From: Vibrio sp. RE86
GTDB taxonomy: Bacteria; Pseudomonadota; Gammaproteobacteria; Enterobacterales; Vibrionaceae
NCBI RefSeq assembly: GCF_013114545.1
Contig: NZ_VTXI01000003.1
Span: 124,001 to 188,000, forward strand
Reading direction: 5' to 3'
Length of the DNA stretch: 64,000 bases
Shown: piece by piece, positions 57,664-64,000 of the stretch
How the letters are laid out: each line of letters starts with the position of its first letter
How positions within the stretch are numbered: the first letter of the stretch is position 1
The notes under the pieces: generated by a model
Database searches by the model: none
What the model saw: the letters and a program-made list of their open reading frames with translations, nothing else
What the model was told of the DNA's origin: nothing
Position numbers and translations under genes: made by a program

Positions 57664-59310
57664 TTAATCTTGTCCTAAAGTTCGATATTTCTCTCGTAGA
57701 TTATTTCGGATACTGATTGCAGTTAAGTTCAGTCCGATAATCACCGTTACGAGTAAAAATGACGTTGCGTAGACCAATGGTCGTGCGCTTTCGATGTTGG
57801 TAGTTTGGAAGCCAACATCGTAAATATGGAAGCCTAAATGCATGAACTTGCGCTCTAAATGCAAAAATGGGAACTGACTATCAACCGGTAAGCTAGACGC
57901 CAACTTCACCGCCCCTACCAACATCAAAGGAGCCACTTCACCTGCCGCCCTTGCCACTGCAAGAATCAATCCCGTAATAATAGCAGGGCTCGCCATAGGC
58001 AATACAATGCGCCACATTGTCTCAAACTGCGTAGCCCCCAGCGCCAATGAGCCATTGCGCACAGAACTAGGGATACGCGCCAAACCTTCCTCGGTTGCGA
58101 CAATCACAACGGGCAAGGTTAAAACCGCAAGAGTGAGTGCTGACCATAGCAAACCTGGTGTACCAAACGTCGGTGCAGGTAGTCGCTCAGCGTAGAAAAG
58201 CGAGTCAATCGATCCACCTAAGGTGTAGACGAAAAAGCCTAAACCAAAGACACCGTAAACAATAGAAGGAACACCCGCTAAGTTGATTACCGCAACCCGA
58301 ATTAAACGAGTAAAAGCGTTGTTTCTTGCGTATTCATGAAGATAAATCGCGGCAACAACACCCAACGGCATAACCACTACAGACATGATCAATACCATTA
58401 AAACAGTGCCAAACATCGCCGGAAATACCCCGCCTTCCGAGTTTGATTCTCTAGGATCATCAGACAAAAACTTCCACGCTTGTTGGCTCCAACGTACCAG
58501 CTTTTGCCCCAATGACATCTGGTTTGGATACCAAATATCAAGCATTTGGCTAAGCGGTATCGTCACTTGCTGGCCCGTCATATCTTCAACTAGCAAGCCT
58601 TGCCTAGCTAACTTGTCACGAAGGGAGTCCAGCTTAGCTTCTGCTTTCGCCAGCATATCCATATAGTTGGCGTATTGCTTGTCGTATTGCTCTATGAAAG
58701 CATCATCTAAACGATCATTGAGTCGACGTTTACGCTTTTCTAATCTGAGGCGCTCGGCTTGAGCACTAATAACCCGGACTTCTCGCGCGATAATACGGTC
58801 AATCTCTTCGCGCAAGGTATCGGCAAACGACAAACCTGAAATGATATTTCTTTCAACTTCGCGCGTTATCTTGCCATTATCGAGCACATAGCCAACAGGT
58901 TTACCATAAAAATCACCACCACGAGTACGCTCGATAACCGCCCAACCTTCAGGCTTGGTCGGCGGCATCAAATCCAGTTCAAGCAGTGTGAAAAAATCCG
59001 CATCATAGAGATCGCGGTTGGCTACCTTAATGCTGACACGTTTCGCCAGCCCACGCTCAACAATGTTTTCAGGCAACTCGATGTCCATTTCAGTCAAATG
59101 ACTGATTGGCACGTACTCTTGAGAATAGATCTGCCCGACCAGAATATTCCCTTGCTTGGTTTCCCATTGATAAAGAGGCGCAGGCCAAAAATAGGAAAGC
59201 CCTTTCCAACCAATAAGCAGCAATAGCCCTAACACAGACAACAGGCTAATGCTGACCGCACCACCTGTTAACCATATCCAAGGAGAGCCTGATTTTAACC
59301 ACTTAAACAC
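57664..59310 (-). CDS. pstA: phosphate ABC transporter permease PstA, long form
   Basis: A 548-residue permease, nearly twice the E. coli length. An N-terminal helix (about 15-37) leads to a large extracytoplasmic region (about 40-285). This includes a charged coiled coil ([25 protein letters not shown], and [28 protein letters not shown]). The usual PstA permease core (about 290-548) follows, with the EAA-like block [28 protein letters not shown]. The extension is characteristic of some marine gammaproteobacteria and its role is unknown. Confidence 0.94.
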   Translation of the reverse strand: MFKWLKSGSPWIWLTGGAVSISLLSVLGLLLLIGWKGLSYFWPAPLYQWETKQGNILVGQIYSQEYVPISHLTEMDIELPENIVERGLAKRVSIKVANRDLYDADFFTLLELDLMPPTKPEGWAVIERTRGGDFYGKPVGYVLDNGKITREVERNIISGLSFADTLREEIDRIIAREVRVISAQAERLRLEKRKRRLNDRLDDAFIEQYDKQYANYMDMLAKAEAKLDSLRDKLARQGLLVEDMTGQQVTIPLSQMLDIWYPNQMSLGQKLVRWSQQAWKFLSDDPRESNSEGGVFPAMFGTVLMVLIMSVVVMPLGVVAAIYLHEYARNNAFTRLIRVAVINLAGVPSIVYGVFGLGFFVYTLGGSIDSLFYAERLPAPTFGTPGLLWSALTLAVLTLPVVIVATEEGLARIPSSVRNGSLALGATQFETMWRIVLPMASPAIITGLILAVARAAGEVAPLMLVGAVKLASSLPVDSQFPFLHLERKFMHLGFHIYDVGFQTTNIESARPLVYATSFLLVTVIIGLNLTAISIRNNLREKYRTLGQD

Positions 59311-59335
59311 GTTGATTGTTTCCTAATCTCATAAA

Positions 59336-61522
59336 CTAAAGTGAGCGATATTTTTCACGAAGACGCTGACGAACCCACTCCGCTAACGAGTTAACCGCAA
59401 AGGTAAAGATAAGCAGCAGTAAAGCCGCTAAGAACAGTAATCGATAATGAGAGCTGCCCACTTCTGACTCTGGCATCTCAACCGCAATGGTCGCTGAAAG
59501 CGTGCGCATTCCTTCAAGAATATTCCAATCCATAATTGGCGTATTACCCGTCGCCATCAGCACGATCATGGTTTCACCCACAGCGCGCCCAAGTCCCATC
59601 ATTATCGCCGAGAATATCCCCGGACTCGCCGTAAGTAAGACAACATGAGTCAAGGTTTGCCATTGCGTAGCACCAAGAGCGAGTGAACCGTCCGATAAGT
59701 GTTTAGGTACCGAAAAAATAGCATCTTCAGCAATCGTAAAGATGGTCGGAATCACCGCAAAGCCCATGGCAAAACCAACAACTAAGGCATTACGTTGGTC
59801 AAAATCGACCCCATGCTCTGCGAGATAGACTCGAACATCGCCTTCGAACAACCATGATTCAATGTTGCCGCTTTGCGCAAGAATAAGAACTGAGATGACC
59901 ACTATCGCTGGCATCAAGATGGCCGCGTGAAGGCCATTCGCAAACTGGCTTGTCCAACGCTTAGGCAATTTGTGCCACATCATTCCCACCAGAATGGTCG
60001 AAATTGGCAAAAACAGCATCAAGGCTACGATAGCTGCAAGATGTGTTTCAACGATAGGTGCAAACCACAAACCGGCTAAGAAACCAATGATCACCGTAGG
60101 CAGTGCTTCCATCAATTCTATCGACGGTTTCACGACCCGTCTCATCTTCGGCGTCATGAAGTAAGCCGTATAAATCGCACCGAATACAGCAATCGGTACT
60201 GCAAATAACATGGCGAATGCCGCTGCTTTTAACGTGCCGAATGCGATAGGTACTAAACTGAACTTCGCTTCAAATTCATCGCTGGCTGACGTGGTTTGCC
60301 AAACAAACTCTGGCTCTGGGTAACTCTCGTACCATACTTTTTGCCACAAAGAAGACACCGACACTTCAGGGAATGGGTTGTCCACCTTGGCCAAATTTAG
60401 CCCTTGTTCGGTTAAAGCCAGTAAGTAGGACTCATTTTTCGACATGGCTGCAAGATATGGCGCTTTCTGGTACGCACGCTTAAAGATCACTAGCTTTTCA
60501 CTGGTTGTATAGTGACTTTGAACTGTGCCGTTGAAGTAAAAGCTATAAAAACCTTTTCGGTAGGTGTCCGGCAGCAAGAATTGCAGCTCTGATGCTAGTT
60601 TAAATTCGCGAATATGAGTTAATGATCTTTGCCCATCAGCCAGTACATCAAACCATTGTGAAACCAAGCCATCACTGTGAGTCACCAGTAAAGAGTACGC
60701 CCCTGCCAACAGGTCAATATCAATCACATCATGCTTGGCTTTGCCCTGACTAAGATCGAGTACTTCACGCACCGAAAACGTGTTATTTCCCTTTTCAGCA
60801 ATCGCGACGTCAGAGCCCGAACGTAGATAGATGGTGTTACCATCAGGTGTAACTAACAACTGGTCTAAGCCTTTCACCGCTTCAGGAAAGATGAAGCTTT
60901 TCACTTCTGACTCTTCGTTCGTCCAACGAATCTCTATTGAGCCGTCATCATACCAACCCGCTAAGGTCACGTCTCTTTCCGCCGCAAACGCAAACTTTTG
61001 CAGTCGTTTACCTTCGACCTTAAGATCAAATGCAGGGGAGAGCTCAACCACATTAGGAGAGAACTGACGGCGATTATGCTGAAACTCCGAATCCAAGCGA
61101 GGTTTGAAAATCTGGACATCACCTTGACTAGAGGCAAATGCATACCAACCGTAGGCTGCTAGGGATTGAGAAAAGAGGCTACCCGACTGGGCGATACGCT
61201 GGGTTAAAACGGGTTGCGTTGTCGGTTCGGTAAGTGACCAAAAGTCGATGGTGCCTTGGTCTGAAATGACAAAAGCGTTGTCACCATAGTCATCCACACC
61301 GACTGCGATAGGCTGTTCTGTGGTTATTTCAACACTACGAACATCGGGCGTGATCCTAGCATCACCAAACAGTGGCAACACCATTATCGCAAGGTAAACA
61401 AAGATCAAAACCAGTGCAGCCAATACACTTACGCCACCAGCAGATACAGCCAAGCGAACTAATCGATCTTTGATTAGTCGTTTTCGATCACGTTCTCGCA
61501 ATGAGAATTCTGCTTTGGCCAT
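59336..61522 (-). CDS. pstC: phosphate ABC transporter permease PstC, long form
   Basis: A 728-residue permease, over twice the E. coli length. One membrane helix (about 27-52) is followed by a periplasmic domain of about 350 residues. Repeating beta motifs there (GTIDFWSLTE, GDVQIFKPRL, GSIEIRWTNE, GLVSQWFDVL) look like a WD40-type beta-propeller. The permease core (about 430-728) carries the second EAA-like block [27 protein letters not shown]. It is first in the operon, behind a Pho box. No pstS is adjacent within the window. Confidence 0.93.
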   Translation of the reverse strand: MAKAEFSLRERDRKRLIKDRLVRLAVSAGGVSVLAALVLIFVYLAIMVLPLFGDARITPDVRSVEITTEQPIAVGVDDYGDNAFVISDQGTIDFWSLTEPTTQPVLTQRIAQSGSLFSQSLAAYGWYAFASSQGDVQIFKPRLDSEFQHNRRQFSPNVVELSPAFDLKVEGKRLQKFAFAAERDVTLAGWYDDGSIEIRWTNEESEVKSFIFPEAVKGLDQLLVTPDGNTIYLRSGSDVAIAEKGNNTFSVREVLDLSQGKAKHDVIDIDLLAGAYSLLVTHSDGLVSQWFDVLADGQRSLTHIREFKLASELQFLLPDTYRKGFYSFYFNGTVQSHYTTSEKLVIFKRAYQKAPYLAAMSKNESYLLALTEQGLNLAKVDNPFPEVSVSSLWQKVWYESYPEPEFVWQTTSASDEFEAKFSLVPIAFGTLKAAAFAMLFAVPIAVFGAIYTAYFMTPKMRRVVKPSIELMEALPTVIIGFLAGLWFAPIVETHLAAIVALMLFLPISTILVGMMWHKLPKRWTSQFANGLHAAILMPAIVVISVLILAQSGNIESWLFEGDVRVYLAEHGVDFDQRNALVVGFAMGFAVIPTIFTIAEDAIFSVPKHLSDGSLALGATQWQTLTHVVLLTASPGIFSAIMMGLGRAVGETMIVLMATGNTPIMDWNILEGMRTLSATIAVEMPESEVGSSHYRLLFLAALLLLIFTFAVNSLAEWVRQRLREKYRSL

Positions 61523-61553
61523 TCCTATCTCTTACCTATTTTCGTCCGAGTGT

Positions 61554-61559
61554 ATAATA
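61554..61559 (-). promoter_or_regulatory. -10 element of the pstC promoter
   Basis: TATTAT on the minus strand, 10 bp downstream of the Pho box, which takes the place of the -35 as at E. coli PhoB-dependent promoters. Confidence 0.6.
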
Positions 61560-61569
61560 TTTCCGTAAG

Positions 61570-61587
61570 GTGACAATTATATTACAG
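61570..61587 (-). promoter_or_regulatory. Pho box (PhoB site) upstream of pstC
   Basis: CTGTAATATAATTGTCAC on the minus strand is two 7-bp repeats, CTGTAAT and TTGTCAC, around a 4-bp AT spacer. Each repeat has one mismatch from CTGTCAT/CTGTCAC. Confidence 0.78.
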
Positions 61588-61718
61588 ATCGCATTAAACA
61601 ACTGAAAACAATGCAATAAAAAAGTGCAATAAAAGTGTCATACTAACACTTTAAGTTGCTAATCACTTCGAGGTAGTTCACCTCAACCGTGATCGTCAGG
61701 CAGGGAATAGGGTTAGTT

Positions 61719-63818
61719 ATGAGTGCAGAGAAACTGTATGTTGAGAAAGAACTAAGTTGGTTATCGTTCAACGAACGAGTGCTACAAGAAGCGGCAGACA
61801 AAACGGTTCCTCTCATCGAACGAATCCGATTTCTAGGTATATTTTCCAATAACTTAGATGAATTCTACAAAGTTCGTTTTGCCGACGTTAAACGCCGAAT
61901 CCTGATCAATCAAGAACGCGGCGGTAATGACAACTCAAAGCACCTTCTGACAAAAATGCAGACCAAAGCGCTCAAGCTCAATGAACGCTTCGATGAACTT
62001 TACGCAGAGTTGATTCGAGATATGGCAAGACGTCGTATCTTTCTCGTAAATGAGAACCAGCTCAGTGAGACTCAACAAAAGTGGGTTAGAAAGTATTTCC
62101 GCAAAGAGGTACTTCCGCACGTTACACCGCTGATGATGCGCGATGATATCGACGTACTGCAGTTTCTGAAAGATGAATATGCCTACATTACCGTTGAGTT
62201 AAAAAAACACGATCAAAGCAAATACGCTCTACTTGAGATCCCAACTGATCACCTCCCCCGCTTTGTCATGGTGCCGGAGCAAAAAGGCAAACGCCGTAAA
62301 ACCATCATCTTACTTGATAACATTATCCGCTACTGCCTTGATGAATTGTTCCGAGGGTTCTTCGATTACGATGAGCTCAATGGCTACGCTATGAAGATGA
62401 CTCGAGATGCGGAGTACGATTTGAGTCACGAGGTGGAACACAGCCTGCTAGAGCAAATGTCGGAGGGGGTTAGCCAACGATTAACAGCGATGCCAGTCCG
62501 ATTCGTGTATGAGCGCGAGATGCCACAAGATATGCTCGATTTCTTATGCGATAAGCTCAAGATATCTAACTATGACAACCTTATCCCTGGCGGTCGTTAC
62601 CACAACTTTAAAGACTTCATCGACTTCCCAAATGTTGGCCGTGAGTACTTAGAGCACAAGTCGCTTCCTCCAATGAGATGCGGTGACTTCGACGGTTTTG
62701 ATAACAGTTTTGATGCGATAAAAAACCAAGATATTCTGCTCTACTACCCATATCATACGTTCGATCATATCTCTGAGTTGGTTCGACAAGCATCGTTTGA
62801 CCCCAAAGTTCTGAGCATAAAAATCAACATCTACCGTGTCGCTAAGAACTCACGCCTAATGAACTCGTTAATCGATGCAGTCCATAACGGTAAGAAAGTC
62901 ACGGTTGTCGTCGAACTTCAAGCTCGATTTGACGAAGAAGCGAATATTGAGTGGGCAAAGGTGCTCACCGAAGCGGGCGTACAAGTCATTTTTGGCGCAC
63001 CCGGCCTCAAAATCCACTCTAAACTGCTACTGATTAGTCGCCGTGAAGAGGAAGAGATCGTTCGTTACACTCACATTGGTACAGGTAACTTCCACGAAAA
63101 AAACGCCCGTATCTATACCGACTTCTCACTACTCACCGCCAACACAGAGCTCACCGATGAAGTACGCAATGTCTTTGATTACATCGAGAATCCGTATCGA
63201 CCTGTGCGCTTCAATCATCTTATCGTTTCACCACGTAACTCTCGCAAACAGTTGTACAAGATCATAGACAGCGAAATCGCCAATGCCAAAGCAGGTAAAA
63301 AAGCAGAGTTGATACTGAAAGTGAACAACTTGGTCGATAAAGGGCTGATTAATAAGTTATACGGCGCTAGCGCCTCAGGCGTAAAGATTAAGATGATCAT
63401 TCGCGGTATGTGTTCGCTCGTACCTGGAATTGAAGGGGTAAGTGATAACATCAAAATCATCAGCATTGTCGATCGCTTCCTAGAGCACCCGCGTGTTGTG
63501 ATTGCCCATAATGGTGGTGATCCGCACGTTTACATCTCTTCCGCTGATTGGATGAAGCGCAACATAGATCATCGCATTGAAGTTGCTACACCAGTTCGTG
63601 ACCAACGTCTTAAACGACGAATTATTGATATCATTAACATCCATTTTACCGATACAGTAAAAGCAAGATGGATAGATAAAGAGATGAGCAATAGTTACGT
63701 ACCACGCGGAAACCGTAAGAAAGTCCGTTCACAAATTGCCATTTACGACTATCTTAAAAACATAGAAAAACAAACAAAGAAACGTAAATCGCAGTTACCG
63801 ACCAATCAGGATAAGTAG
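61719..63818 (+). CDS. ppk: polyphosphate kinase 1
   Basis: A 699-residue enzyme that polymerises the ATP gamma-phosphate into polyphosphate. The start [25 protein letters not shown] is family-typical, so an upstream ATG at 61689 is rejected. The four Ppk domains are present. The phosphorylated histidine lies in [11 protein letters not shown], the second conserved histidine in [24 protein letters not shown]. The gene is divergent from pstC across a Pho box and leads into ppx 43 bp later. Confidence 0.96.
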   Translation: MSAEKLYVEKELSWLSFNERVLQEAADKTVPLIERIRFLGIFSNNLDEFYKVRFADVKRRILINQERGGNDNSKHLLTKMQTKALKLNERFDELYAELIRDMARRRIFLVNENQLSETQQKWVRKYFRKEVLPHVTPLMMRDDIDVLQFLKDEYAYITVELKKHDQSKYALLEIPTDHLPRFVMVPEQKGKRRKTIILLDNIIRYCLDELFRGFFDYDELNGYAMKMTRDAEYDLSHEVEHSLLEQMSEGVSQRLTAMPVRFVYEREMPQDMLDFLCDKLKISNYDNLIPGGRYHNFKDFIDFPNVGREYLEHKSLPPMRCGDFDGFDNSFDAIKNQDILLYYPYHTFDHISELVRQASFDPKVLSIKINIYRVAKNSRLMNSLIDAVHNGKKVTVVVELQARFDEEANIEWAKVLTEAGVQVIFGAPGLKIHSKLLLISRREEEEIVRYTHIGTGNFHEKNARIYTDFSLLTANTELTDEVRNVFDYIENPYRPVRFNHLIVSPRNSRKQLYKIIDSEIANAKAGKKAELILKVNNLVDKGLINKLYGASASGVKIKMIIRGMCSLVPGIEGVSDNIKIISIVDRFLEHPRVVIAHNGGDPHVYISSADWMKRNIDHRIEVATPVRDQRLKRRIIDIINIHFTDTVKARWIDKEMSNSYVPRGNRKKVRSQIAIYDYLKNIEKQTKKRKSQLPTNQDK

Positions 63819-63861
63819 CTGCCGATACAATTGCGCAGCTATAAATTTAGATTGGTATCCA

Positions 63862-64000
63862 ATGACTCAAACACAGGACATTCGTGACGTTGCCGCGATA
63901 GATTTAGGTTCCAACAGTTTTCATATGGTCGTGGCTCGAGTCGCCGAGCAAGACCTTCAGCTTGTCAGCCGACACAAGCAACGTGTTCGCTTAGCTGCAG
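63862..64000 (+). CDS. ppx: exopolyphosphatase (partial, cut by window end)
   Basis: The first 46 codons are visible. [30 protein letters not shown] carries the actin/Hsp70-like phosphate-1 motif DLGSNSFHM of Ppx/GppA phosphatases. Ppx releases phosphate from polyphosphate ends. The ppk-ppx order and 43-bp spacing are those of the standard operon. The rest lies outside the window. Confidence 0.93.
   Translation, partial: MTQTQDIRDVAAIDLGSNSFHMVVARVAEQDLQLVSRHKQRVRLAA

Noticed and set aside
1..64000. CRISPR array, insertion sequence, prophage or integron
   Set aside because: No spaced identical direct repeats, transposase, integrase or terminal inverted repeats were seen. The gene content is typical chromosome.

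Overview
The window is ordinary chromosomal DNA from a gammaproteobacterium of the genus Vibrio, most likely the large chromosome. Three things point there: the tmRNA tag ANDENYALAA; Vibrio-type families such as DUF2850, DUF3581 and a YebG with an upstream SOS box; and the gene blocks ratA/rnfH-smpB-ssrA, guaBA-xseA-der-bamB-yfgM-hisS-ispG-rodZ-rlmN, argA-recDBC and phoU-pstBAC-ppk-ppx. I could not fix the species. I see no insertion sequence, prophage, integron or CRISPR array. Accessory content is limited to single genes and pairs between housekeeping blocks.

Layout. 0-2 kb: the probable end of bamE, rnfH and ratA on the minus strand, then smpB and tmRNA for trans-translation. 2-13 kb: small accessory units, including an M15 peptidase coupled to a DUF429 protein, a VOC protein, L-2-hydroxyglutarate oxidase, a Sua5-type t6A synthase, a CNNM/CorC protein, DUF3581, an orphan protein, a pentapeptide-repeat K+ channel, and a LysR regulator divergent from a D-amino acid dehydrogenase. 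13-19 kb: an alanine/sodium symporter, the acetate transporter SatP, a secreted GH19 chitinase and an NhaC antiporter. 19-36 kb: guanine nucleotide synthesis (guaB, guaA), xseA, a zinc ribbon, a GAF-GGDEF protein, AlaX, then der, bamB, yfgM, hisS, ispG, rodZ, rlmN, csdE, tcdA. 36-50 kb: mltA, DUF2850, argA, a small ORF and the RecBCD subunits (recC, recB, recD, all minus). 50-54 kb: a TDT transporter with a divergent LysR, yebG, cutC and a third LysR gene. 54-56 kb: an unrecognised cell-envelope cluster of one Asp/Pro-rich lipoprotein and two small predicted beta-barrels. 56-64 kb: phosphate genes phoU-pstB-pstA-pstC on minus, facing away from ppk-ppx on plus.

Regulatory sites read directly from the sequence agree with the genes beside them. 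There is a LexA-type SOS box over the yebG -10, a PurR-type operator before guaA, two ArgR half-boxes 21 bp apart before argA, and a Pho box 10 bp upstream of a -10 for pstC. A CRP-like site lies before the alanine symporter. About fifteen intrinsic terminators delimit the units.

I found no strong case for a wholly new multi-gene system. The best leads are the lipoprotein plus two-barrel cluster (54.3-56.1 kb), the orphan protein at 9.1 kb that looks like a degenerate nuclease-fold domain, the Cys-rich pentapeptide-repeat K+ channel beside it, the greatly enlarged PstC and PstA permeases, and long hairpins in the der and guaA leaders.
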